The notes: generated from the sequence alone by a model not told the origin. DNA of 5,955 nucleotides from Desulfobacterales bacterium (GCA_022361095.1 JAKSBO010000135.1:1-5955), one strand, 5' to 3'. Positions 1 to 4,998 are shown, numbered from the stretch's first letter. Program-made: numbers and translations.

Positions 1-774
1 GCCGGCGGGACCGGCACCGATGATGGCCACTTTTTCATCCCTGGGTGTGATTTCGGGTATCTCCAGGTCGTTGATATCCACCTGGTCGGCAGCAAACCGT
101 TTCAATGTACAAATGGACAGGGGTGAATCCACGTCACCCCTTCGGCAGGCATCCTCACAGGGATGGGGGCAGATTCTGCCGATGACACCCGGCATGGGAA
201 GTGTCCGGGTAATTACCTCCATGGCTTCTTTATACTTGCCCTGGCCGATCATAGAGACGTATCCATGTGCATTTACGCTGCCGGGGCACGCGTTGGTGCA
301 AGGGGATTTGTCCTTTTTACTGATGGAGTATGCACCGGGAACCGCCTGGGCATAGGGTTTGAAAACAGCGGTCCTGTTGCCCATGTCCTGCTCAAAATCA
401 CTGGACAGGCTGACGGGACAGACTGCGGAACAATCCCCGCAACCCGTACATTTATCAACATCAATGTAACGGGCTTTCCGGTTTAAGGTTACGGAGAAAT
501 TACCTGCTTCTCCGGAGATTTCTTTAATATCTGACAATGTATGCAGTTCAATGTTTAAGTGCCGGCCGACCTCGACCAGTTTGGGAGAGATAATTCACAT
601 TGCGCAGTCGTTGGTGGGAAATGTCTTATCCAATTGAGACATTGCGCCCCCGATTGAGGGGCTTTTTTCCACCAAGTGGACATAGTATCCGGAGTCCGCC
701 AAATCAATTGCAGATTGCATACCGGCGATACCGCCGCCCACAACCATCACCGAGCCGATTACATCTTGTGACAT
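1..774 (-). CDS. hdrA: Selenocysteine-containing HdrA-like flavoprotein with GltD-type domain (partial, 3' end outside window)
   Basis: This is the N-terminal 258 codons of an HdrA-family electron-transfer protein, expected to act in the cytoplasm in heterodisulfide-reductase-like complexes. Visible in order: a Rossmann FAD motif GGGIAG (residues 13-18) with acidic E36, then the HdrA signature [19 protein letters not shown] (41-59) followed by in-frame UGA (codon 60) and [12 protein letters not shown]. The family normally has Cys at this place, giving CxxC; here it is CxxU. Next comes a 4Fe-4S motif C109-C112-C115-C119-P. A GltD-like N-terminal module follows, with CTNACPG (159-165), CPHPCEDAC (202-210) and a second dinucleotide motif GAGPAG at 253-258 at the window edge. 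The frame stays open for 198 codons past the UGA. The start ATG is preceded by AGGAG (784-788) with about 9 nt spacing. An HdrA-GltD fusion suggests NAD(P)H input, which is inferred. Partner subunits lie outside the window. Confidence 0.9.
562..597 (-). promoter_or_regulatory. Bacterial SECIS element with its UGA selenocysteine codon
   Basis: The UGA codon occupies 597-595. After 15 nt, the message reads CUGGUC-GAGGUC-GGCCGG (579-562): a 6-bp stem, including two G-U pairs, closed by a 6-nt loop. The loop begins with G and carries GGUC, like the GGUCU of the E. coli fdhF SECIS loop. The distance from UGA to loop is 21 nt, inside the range usual for bacterial SECIS hairpins recognised by SelB. 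Placement inside the coding region, directly after a UGA at a conserved Cys position, supports decoding as selenocysteine. The stem is short and has two wobble pairs, so the structure alone would not be decisive. Confidence 0.78.
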
Positions 775-781
775 ATTTTAA

Positions 782-788
782 TTCTCCT
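782..788 (-). promoter_or_regulatory. Ribosome binding site of hdrA
   Basis: The minus strand reads AGGAGAA, with about 7-9 nt to the ATG at 774. This strong Shine-Dalgarno match fixes the start of the selenoprotein, and no other in-frame start upstream has a comparable site. Confidence 0.75.
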
Positions 789-828
789 GTTGAGGTTCAT
801 GCTTTACAAAAACGTACGTGTAGGGGAT

Positions 829-845
829 AGCAATAGTAAGGCCAA
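829..845 (-). promoter_or_regulatory. Sigma-54 (-24/-12) promoter for hdrA
   Basis: The minus strand reads TTGGCCTTACTATTGCT from 845 to 829. The invariant GG (843-842) and GC (831-830) are separated by exactly 10 bases, and the flanking bases match the YTGGC...TTGCW pattern of RpoN promoters. Transcription would start near 818, giving a leader of about 43 nt before the ATG at 774. It points towards hdrA and there is no competing gene between. An upstream dyad (989-1003) is suitably placed for an enhancer-binding activator. Confidence 0.65.
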
Positions 846-988
846 GGAAATTTGAGGATTTAAAAAACGCTCCTTTTTGTGGGGAAAAATAAGAATAAGG
901 TGCTGATCTTGGGGAAAAAAGAAAAAAACGAACAAAATTAGAATTTCTATGGATGATTAAGCTGATGTTTGGGAGATGTGTTGTTTTT

Positions 989-1003
989 GGGTCAAAATGA
1001 CCC
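989..1003. promoter_or_regulatory. Palindromic GGGTCA-AAA-TGACCC, candidate activator (enhancer) site
   Basis: There are perfect 6-bp inverted arms around a 3-bp centre. The centre lies about 178 bp upstream of the predicted sigma-54 start near 818, a usual range for binding sites of NtrC-type enhancer-binding proteins. As a terminator it would be poor, since neither strand has a T run right after the stem. The binding protein is unknown. Confidence 0.5.
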
Positions 1004-1038
1004 GGAATAAAAAGAGGGCTGTGTCAAAAGGAAACAAT

Positions 1039-1316
1039 TTATTTGTAATAAAATGTAAAAAAAATCAAATGTTTACCATGAGGTGCTGTTTTGTTGTGTG
1101 ATGTCAATATTGTGCCATTTATTTCAACCCCGTCCACAGTGACATTTTCTCCAAGGGTCGAGTCATATTGGATTTTGACACCCAGGCGTGTAATCCAGGA
1201 GAGTTTCTTATCAGGAATACCGGCGGGGAGTCTGTAATCCGGGATACCGGCTTGTAACATACCGCCTGCCACGGTAAGTTTTTCAAATATTTTACCTGAA
1301 AACCGTCAAGTGCAAT
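1039..1316 (-). pseudogene. Decayed fragment of a GltD/HdrA-type oxidoreductase gene
   Basis: Codons from 1290 to about 1126 read IFEKLTVAGGM followed by LQAGIPDYRLPAGIPDKKLS and WITRLGVKIQYDSTLGENVT. This closely resembles the segment after the first dinucleotide fold in glutamate synthase small subunit (GltD) and HdrA-GltD fusions, typically VFEAxPxAGGML-x-GIPDYRLP. The preceding piece, IALDGFQVK (1316-1290), is in a different frame, so there is a one-base indel near the A run at 1290-1293. The similarity stops near 1126, and the remaining codons to the TAA at 1041-1039 look unrelated. No start, FAD motif or cluster motif survives. The neighbouring hdrA gene should encode the same segment just beyond the window edge, so this may be a leftover of a partial duplication or an older copy. 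Confidence 0.65.
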
Positions 1317-1333
1317 AAAATTTTATTGCGCTT
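1308..1333. repeat. Perfect palindrome GCAATAAAATTTTATTGC with extended arms
   Basis: Bases 1312-1329 are an 18-bp perfect inverted repeat without spacer. Allowing one G-T pair at 1311/1330, pairing extends to 1308-1333. It lies about 75 bp past the stop of the lipoprotein operon and overlaps the upstream edge of the gene remnant. It could act as a weak terminator hairpin for the operon, but it lacks the GC-rich stem and T tract of a classical one. A protein-binding site or a rearrangement junction are other options. Confidence 0.4.
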
Positions 1334-1353
1334 CGAACTCAAACCAAAATTCT

Positions 1354-1383
1354 AATTATTAGAGGCACCCACTATTAATAATT
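1354..1383. terminator. AT-rich stem-loop after the lipoprotein operon
   Basis: Arms AATTATTA (1354-1361) and TAATAATT (1376-1383) flank a 14-nt loop. On the plus strand the second arm runs into seven T (1382-1388). On the minus strand, the direction of the operon, only AGAATTTT follows. The stem contains no GC pair, so termination would be weak. It is the first hairpin after the stop at 1408 and is reported as a possible operon end only. Confidence 0.25.
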
Positions 1384-1407
1384 TTTTTGCAAAGGTATTT
1401 GAATTTT

Positions 1408-2106
1408 CTATTTCGGTTCTCTTTGGTCCGGCGGTGTCTGATCTATAAATGCCGAATCTTGATCTTTATGGTGCTGGGGATGATATTTACCGTAAGGCAG
1501 GGAGTGAATAGCCCTGTAGTTCGCCTGGCGCGCATAGGGGACATAATCTGCAATGGCTGTATTGACTGCGGTTACAATCGCACTTGCAATTAAGCCGGCT
1601 ATACCGCCGCCTGAATTTCCGCCTGACAAATCAACGACAATTGTTCCATTGTATTTCCATAATTCCTGGTCCGTGCTTGTCGATTTTAAAACGCAATCAA
1701 TCGACACGGTCAGATTGGATGCAATGACTATGTAGCAGAGATCCCATTTTTTTATTGTTGTAAACAAAACCGCGTCCGCCCCAAAATATTCTTTAAATTT
1801 GACAAGGGGGATGTCTGTCAAAAGCTCCGAATCATAGATCCCTTCCATTTTGAGGAGTTCGGTTGTCAGCGGATAAGGAAACGTATAATACCCTGCATAG
1901 GCTAAAGGTTCCTGGATGGTGGTTGAATAATACTCCTTGGCGTCGGCGGCCGTGGATTCATTCATAGGGGGCAAAATAAGTATGGAAAGAGGAGATTCCT
2001 CATACATGCTTGGGAATTCCTGCAATTTGGTTGTCGTTGAAGGAACACAAGCGCAAAGTGATAGAATCAGCAGTATTGACAGGCCCATGCATAATTTATT
2101 GTTCAA
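1408..2106 (-). CDS. DUF799 / GNA1162-family lipoprotein
   Basis: This is a predicted outer-membrane-associated lipoprotein of about 232 residues. The signal peptide NNKLCMGLSILLILSLCAC ends in a lipobox LCAC with the lipidated Cys near position 21. The body matches the GNA1162 pattern: LSILILPPMNEST, then EPLAYAGYYTFPYPLTTELL, DIPLVKFKEYFGADAVLF, WKYNGTIVVDLSGG, and a glycine/alanine-rich segment GGGIAGLIASAIVTAVNTAI before YARQANYRAI. A histidine- and charge-rich tail (HPQHHKDQ) follows. The start chosen is TTG at 2106, because AAAGGTGA (2112-2119) sits 5 nt ahead of it. A GTG at 2115 lies inside that site and would add three residues. The gene overlaps the end of the DUF4810 gene, indicating translational coupling. 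The molecular function of the family is not established; it is normally found beside DUF4810 and CsgG-domain lipoproteins, as here. Confidence 0.87.
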   Translation of the reverse strand: MNNKLCMGLSILLILSLCACVPSTTTKLQEFPSMYEESPLSILILPPMNESTAADAKEYYSTTIQEPLAYAGYYTFPYPLTTELLKMEGIYDSELLTDIPLVKFKEYFGADAVLFTTIKKWDLCYIVIASNLTVSIDCVLKSTSTDQELWKYNGTIVVDLSGGNSGGGIAGLIASAIVTAVNTAIADYVPYARQANYRAIHSLPYGKYHPQHHKDQDSAFIDQTPPDQREPK

Positions 2107-2533
2107 TTGCGTCACCTTTGTTTTCTAATGATCCCTGTTTTGTTTCCGGGATTGGGGACTCTGACTCTGAATCCAGGGGGCTTTCTTTTGCCGCCATCCG
2201 TTCCAGTCGTTTCATTAAAATCCTTGATTCAGGATACAGCTTGGCTTCTTTCCGGAAAAAATAAATGGCCTCTTGGGGGTGATTTTTTTGAACGAGGATG
2301 AATCCTAATTCTGCATTAATACCAGGAGGAACAGGCGCCTTTTGTTTGTCCGATTCAGTAATGATTTTTTCTAATTCCTGTTGGTGTGCGACCAGGGCGG
2401 CTTCATTTTGATTTTTTTCCAAAGCATATAGTGTTTTGGAATAATCTCCAAAATAATACATTTTTTTTTCAGCACACCCCATCATGGCCAGGCATAAAAA
2501 CCCCAAGGTTGCGCCCAATAGTATTTTTGTCAT
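2096..2533 (-). CDS. DUF4810-family lipoprotein
   Basis: This is a 145-residue predicted lipoprotein with signal peptide MTKILLGATLGFLCLAMMGC and Cys20 as the lipidation site. The core (about 26-112) fits DUF4810: YYFGDYSKTLYALEKNQNE, a helix with HQQELEKIITESDKQ, then PVPPGINAELGFILVQKN, EAIYFFRKEAKLYPESRILM and KRL. The two helical pairs resemble a short TPR-like unit, with the A-E-L-G-F and Y-P-E-S positions typical of the family. The C-terminal 30 residues are Ser/Glu-rich and look disordered. The ATG overlaps the TGA of the preceding gene (ATGA at 2533-2530), with AGGA 4 nt before it. Its 3' end overlaps the DUF799 gene. Members normally stand between CsgG-domain and DUF799 lipoproteins. 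The function is unknown; an assembly role in the cell envelope is inferred. Confidence 0.85.
   Translation of the reverse strand: MTKILLGATLGFLCLAMMGCAEKKMYYFGDYSKTLYALEKNQNEAALVAHQQELEKIITESDKQKAPVPPGINAELGFILVQKNHPQEAIYFFRKEAKLYPESRILMKRLERMAAKESPLDSESESPIPETKQGSLENKGDAIEQ
2112..2119 (-). promoter_or_regulatory. Ribosome binding site deciding a TTG start
   Basis: The minus strand reads AAAGGTGA, then five bases, then TTG (2106-2104). The first gene of the operon has the identical octamer with the same five-base spacing to its ATG (4013-4020). The parallel argues that translation begins at TTG and not at the GTG embedded in the site. Confidence 0.55.
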
Positions 2534-2832
2534 GGTATCCTGATTTCCTTTGATGAACCGCTGCCTAACAGTATTTTTCTGTTCACCACCTCTGCCCCGT
2601 CTTTAATCACAATGACATGATATTTCCCGGCGGATATTTCGTAGTGGATATTTGGCGCATTATTCAACACAATAGGTGCCAAATCATCAATGTGAACAAC
2701 GGCGCCAACCGTATCACCCGTGAAATAGAGATAACTGACTTTTTCTTTCTGAATGACGGTTTCGTTAAGCCCGCATCCGCAAAAGGCCAATGCACCCACG
2801 ATGCAAAGTATAAACAAATTTTTATGGATCAT
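2530..2832 (-). CDS. Small lipoprotein of unrecognised family, possibly PEGA-like beta fold
   Basis: This 100-residue protein begins with a lipoprotein signal sequence, MIHKNLFILCIVGALAFCGC, with Cys20 as probable lipidation site (the -3 residue is F, so the lipobox is imperfect). The mature part alternates short hydrophobic strands: VSYLYFTGDTVGAVVHIDD, APIVLNNAPNIHYEISAGKY, HVIVIKDGAEVVNRKILLG. The strand, E/P-x-GKY turn and VIVxKDG order recalls PEGA-type surface domains (xGxYxVxVxxxG), but I cannot assign it firmly. Start ATG at 2832 has AAGGGGA 5 nt upstream. It overlaps the DUF4810 gene by 4 bp and follows the CsgG gene after a 197-bp gap containing tandem repeats. It is not part of the usual CsgG/DUF4810/DUF799 trio, so it may be an accessory subunit of that complex. 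Confidence 0.75.
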   Translation of the reverse strand: MIHKNLFILCIVGALAFCGCGLNETVIQKEKVSYLYFTGDTVGAVVHIDDLAPIVLNNAPNIHYEISAGKYHVIVIKDGAEVVNRKILLGSGSSKEIRIP

Positions 2833-2848
2833 TTTTTCCCCTTTTTTA

Positions 2849-3032
2849 ATATGAAAGCCTGCGTAACTTGCTCAGATCTTTCAAACTTTGTTGTGGGCTG
2901 TGCCTGGCAGTTGATATATCCGCTCAGCCCGTGGCTGTTTATATGAAAGGACCAATAACTTACTAAGTTGCTTTCATGTTTTGTTGTGGGCGAGCCTGGG
3001 TGTTGATAGACCAGGCACGCCCATGGCCGTTA
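2849..3032. repeat. Two tandem 92-bp repeat units with conserved hairpins
   Basis: Unit 1 is 2849-2940 and unit 2 is 2941-3032, directly abutting. Both begin ATATGAAAG, share TAACTT, CTTTCA, TTTGTTGTGGGC, GCCTGG, GTTGATA, GCCC and TGGC-GTT, and agree at roughly 70% of positions by eye with small compensating indels. Unit 2 forms a strong stem TGGGCG-A-GCCTGG / CCAGGC-A-CGCCCA (2987-3023, 11-nt loop) and a second one, ATGAAAG / CTTTCAT with inner AACTTA / TAAGTT (2943-2977). Unit 1 keeps GGGCTG / CAGCCC (2895-2930) with different bases, so pairing is retained. Unit 2 ends at the stop codon of the CsgG gene. A REP-like role in mRNA processing or partial termination within the operon is inferred. 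Confidence 0.75.
2987..3023 (-). terminator. Strong intra-operon hairpin after the CsgG gene
   Basis: There are twelve base pairs, mostly G-C, with one internal mismatch and an 11-nt loop. It begins 7 nt after the CsgG stop codon in the direction of transcription. The following minus-strand bases are ACAACAAAACA, with no T run, so classical intrinsic termination is unlikely. Attenuation, RNase protection of the CsgG message, or a processing site are more fitting. Confidence 0.4.
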
Positions 3033-4007
3033 TTCTTGGATATACAAAGAGGCGAAATCATTTGAACGGATAAATGAGTTAAAGTCTCCCTCAATAATTT
3101 TACAAAAAGAGACTTCCGTTTCCGGCGTTTCCCCGGCAGAAGAGACGGTTTGGATCTTTCCGATCGTCTTTCCCGGCAGCGTAATCATCATGTTTGTCTG
3201 GGGATTTTTAACTTTTTTCCCCGATTTGATGACGCTGAAAGTATCTCCTGTTTTTATTTTTTGAGAAGGCCCGCCGCTGATAATCAGCAAACCCTCTTCG
3301 GCACCCAGGATATAGGATCTCCATGGCCGGTCCAGAAGATTCTCGATGATATTTGAGGATAAATTTGTAATTGCCGCATCAAGGGCCTTGTCATTTATTG
3401 ATGAATCATATCCGGCTCTTTCACCTACGCCAAACACCGATCCTGATTCCGTGGATGCTTCTCCCTCTCCCTCTTCGGAATAGATAATCTCTCCGGTTCT
3501 TACGTCTATCAAACGGATATGAACCTTGGCAAAAGCGGTCTGCCGTTTGGTGCGGCTGAAGATGCCCACCTTGCCCTGATTTTTTCTGCCGAATTCAGTG
3601 ACGGACCCGATTATCAGGTAGTCCGCCATATTTTTTAGCGGCCTCATCTCCCCCATGCGCAACTCTTTGGTGATTTTGTCCAGATCGACCCGTTCAATGA
3701 GTATAAATTTGTCTGTTTCAACGAGTTTTGAAGATAAGATATCAACCGCTTGTTTGCCTATACGGTCATTTTTATGATCAAGGAAAAAGCTCTGGCCGTA
3801 TTTTGTTTCGTTAGAAAATCTTGCTATCGCCACTTTCCTTTTTAAGCGCGTTTTATCGCTGACGGCGTTTGTTTCCTGCCTGATTGTTTCGCTGACTTTC
3901 GGCGCCTCTTTAATCTTTTTGATTTCCGTTTTTTCAACCGTTGCACAGGATGAAAACAAAAGCATCACTGTAAGGATTATGCATGGAATCAGCCATATCT
4001 TTTTCAT
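3030..4007 (-). CDS. CsgG-domain lipoprotein with FlgT-like C-terminal domain
   Basis: This is a 325-residue predicted lipoprotein, first gene of a four-gene envelope operon. The signal peptide MKKIWLIPCIILTVMLLFSS precedes lipidated Cys21. After a charged linker, a CsgG-type domain covers about 58-228: RKVAIARFSNETKYGQ, AVDILSSKLVETDKFILIER, DLDKITKEL, ADYLIIGSVTEFG, AKVHIRLIDVRTGEIIYSEE, a Gly/Ser/Glu-rich loop, then DKALDAAITNLSSNIIENLL. Residues 230-325 add a beta-rich domain resembling FlgT C-terminal domains (GLLIISGGPSQKIKTGDTFS, later KTIGKIQTV, EGDFNSFI). CsgG proper forms the curli secretion pore; no curli subunit or csgEF is visible here, so a curli role is not supported. The start ATG at 4007 lies 5 nt after AAAGGTGA. 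The GTG at 4016 is inside that site and is less likely. Confidence 0.88.
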   Translation of the reverse strand: MKKIWLIPCIILTVMLLFSSCATVEKTEIKKIKEAPKVSETIRQETNAVSDKTRLKRKVAIARFSNETKYGQSFFLDHKNDRIGKQAVDILSSKLVETDKFILIERVDLDKITKELRMGEMRPLKNMADYLIIGSVTEFGRKNQGKVGIFSRTKRQTAFAKVHIRLIDVRTGEIIYSEEGEGEASTESGSVFGVGERAGYDSSINDKALDAAITNLSSNIIENLLDRPWRSYILGAEEGLLIISGGPSQKIKTGDTFSVIKSGKKVKNPQTNMMITLPGKTIGKIQTVSSAGETPETEVSFCKIIEGDFNSFIRSNDFASLYIQE

Positions 4008-4012
4008 TAAAA

Positions 4013-4020
4013 TCACCTTT
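4013..4020 (-). promoter_or_regulatory. Ribosome binding site of the CsgG-domain gene
   Basis: The minus strand reads AAAGGTGA, five bases before the ATG at 4007. It excludes the upstream in-frame GTG (4016-4014), which overlaps the site itself. Confidence 0.6.
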
Positions 4021-4029
4021 CATAAAAAG

Positions 4030-4043
4030 TTGATCAATATCAA
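4030..4043. promoter_or_regulatory. TTGAT-N4-ATCAA site, FNR/CRP-family type
   Basis: The plus strand reads TTGATCAATATCAA: perfect 5-bp inverted arms with a 4-bp spacer, identical to the consensus half-sites of FNR/DNR-like regulators. It ends 10 bp before the Shine-Dalgarno of the CsgG gene, so it lies at or downstream of the likely transcription start. At that place a bound protein would more likely repress than activate. I found no convincing sigma-70 promoter for the operon; TAATAT near 4061 on the minus strand is a weak -10 candidate. Confidence 0.45.
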
Positions 4044-4190
4044 ACTCTGTTTGTCAGCCATATTAAAATTTCATTAGGGCATATCACAGCCAAATTTTTA
4101 ATTCAATCACTGGCGCATGGTATTGCCATGAAGGATTTGCCGGTGCCGTCTTTTTCTATATTTTAAAATCGGCTTCATGGACATTGTGTA

Positions 4191-4221
4191 TTGATTTAAT
4201 GTAAAATTAATATATATTAAT
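4191..4221 (+). promoter_or_regulatory. Promoter and palindromic operator candidate for the TetR gene
   Basis: TTGATT (4191-4196) and TATATT (4213-4218) are spaced by 16 bp, a fair sigma-70-like promoter. The -10 element lies inside a perfect 16-bp palindrome, ATTAATATATATTAAT (4206-4221). Position and symmetry fit autoregulation by the TetR protein encoded just downstream. The sequence is wholly A/T, so some of the symmetry could be chance. Confidence 0.4.
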
Positions 4222-4260
4222 AGTGTGTTTAACGATTATTTAAAGGTTATTAATCATATT

Positions 4261-4998
4261 ATGAAAATCAGCAAAAAAAAAAAAAAAGAAAACCGGTTAA
4301 AGCTGATCAGGGCCATGACGGATCTTGTGATTGAAAACAAAGGTTCTGTGACCATGCGGGCGGTTGCCCGCAGGGCAGGGGTTGCTGATGCCACAATTTA
4401 TAACTATTTTCCCACAAAGGAAGCCATCTTTTTCGCCTACTATGAGGATCATGTCAACGACGTCATAAACCAGCTTGTGGCCATGGAGACATTCCATACC
4501 TTCAGCCTCCAGGAACAGCTTCAGACTTTGTTTGACACCAGCCTTGGCCTGTACCTGCCGGACCGGGAATTTGTGGCGGTCACCTTTAAAAAGGTCTGGC
4601 TGGCCGGCAGTGGTGATTTTGCCCGGTTTAGAAAGGTAAGATCCGGCTTTCTGGCTGCCGTCAATGATATTATTGCCGCGGCCGAGGAGGCCGGGGAGAT
4701 TCCGGGGCAGGTCTTTCAGGACCTGACCCGGCAGTTTTTCGCAGATGCCTACATTGCCGTTGTCCTGTACTGGCTGGCCGATGATTCCGACACATTCAAA
4801 AACACGGATGTGCTTATGGATCAGGGGCTGGATCTTGCCTGCGCCCTGTTGAAAGCCGGTGTGGCCAACAAATTGTTTGATATGGCCGTTTTTTTGTTTA
4901 AACAGCATGTGCTGACCCGCATGAGCCGATTCTCCCCCATTGAAAAAGCCGACATTAAACCCAAACGGCCCTTCATGGGAGGTCAAAATGGCCGATAA
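4261..4998 (+). CDS. TetR/AcrR-family transcriptional regulator
   Basis: This is a 245-residue DNA-binding repressor-type protein. The N-terminal HTH domain is clear: RLKLIRAMTDLVIENKGSVT, MRAVARRAGVADATIYNYF (32-50), PTKEAIFFAYYEDH, including the usual IYNYF-xxKE signature after the recognition helix. The rest is a helical ligand-binding domain of unrecognised subtype; the ligand cannot be predicted. ATG at 4261 is chosen because MKISKKKKKENRLK is a normal TetR beginning and AAAGG (4242-4246) lies upstream, although 14 nt is a long spacing. An in-frame GTG at 4225 would add 12 residues but has no ribosome binding site. Codons 5-9 are a run of 15 A. The 3' end overlaps the ABC1 kinase gene by 11 bp, so the two are cotranscribed, and the regulator probably controls that gene and its followers. 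Confidence 0.88.
   Translation: MKISKKKKKENRLKLIRAMTDLVIENKGSVTMRAVARRAGVADATIYNYFPTKEAIFFAYYEDHVNDVINQLVAMETFHTFSLQEQLQTLFDTSLGLYLPDREFVAVTFKKVWLAGSGDFARFRKVRSGFLAAVNDIIAAAEEAGEIPGQVFQDLTRQFFADAYIAVVLYWLADDSDTFKNTDVLMDQGLDLACALLKAGVANKLFDMAVFLFKQHVLTRMSRFSPIEKADIKPKRPFMGGQNGR
4273..4287 (+). repeat. Homopolymer A15 in the TetR coding sequence
   Basis: Fifteen consecutive A encode five lysines straight after the fourth codon. A change of one or two bases would shift the frame before the DNA-binding domain. Such tracts are prone to replication slippage and to transcriptional slippage, so the tract could vary expression of the regulator. Confidence 0.9.
4978..4983 (+). promoter_or_regulatory. 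Ribosome binding site of the ABC1 kinase gene
   Basis: GGAGGT, a near-complete anti-Shine-Dalgarno complement, lies 4 nt before the ATG at 4988 and inside the 3' end of the TetR gene. It fixes the start of the kinase gene and shows it can be translated independently of the overlap. Confidence 0.75.

Larger units (their letters stand above)
775..1038. other. Regulatory intergenic region upstream of hdrA
   Basis: No coding frame in this stretch resembles a protein I recognise. It holds the hdrA ribosome binding site, the -24/-12 promoter and the GGGTCA dyad described separately. It also has two copies of TGGGGAAAAA in the same orientation (880-889 and 910-919), exactly 30 bp apart or about three helical turns, and poly-A-rich spacer suited to DNA bending between an enhancer and a sigma-54 promoter. 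A GGGCTGTGTCAAAA stretch at 1016-1029 resembles insertion-sequence ends but has no partner. Confidence 0.4.

Noticed and set aside
555..743. Reading the UGA at 597-595 as a stop, giving a 59-residue peptide plus a broken hdrA pseudogene
   Set aside because: Sequence on both sides is undamaged and in the same frame, the codon replaces a conserved Cys, and a SECIS-like hairpin follows.
1016..1029. GGGCTGTGTCAAAA as an insertion-sequence terminal repeat
   Set aside because: No matching inverted copy, target duplication or transposase fragment was found in the window.
936..1357. 11-bp inverted repeat AATTAGAATTT (936-946) and AAATTCTAATT (1347-1357) as ends of a small mobile element
   Set aside because: The repeats are wholly AT-rich apart from one base, short, and without target duplications; chance is a sufficient explanation.
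2849..3032. CRISPR array
   Set aside because: There are only two abutting, diverged 92-bp units without spacers, so this is a tandem duplication.
3030..4007. Curli secretion channel assignment (csgG) for the CsgG-domain lipoprotein
   Set aside because: No curli subunits or csgE/csgF are present, the protein has an additional C-terminal domain, and its partners DUF4810/DUF799 mark a different conserved operon.
4111..4127. Sigma-54 promoter CTGGCGCATGGTATTGC on the plus strand ahead of the TetR gene
   Set aside because: GG and GC are separated by 11 rather than 10 bases, which normally abolishes RpoN recognition, and a better sigma-70-like promoter lies nearer the gene.
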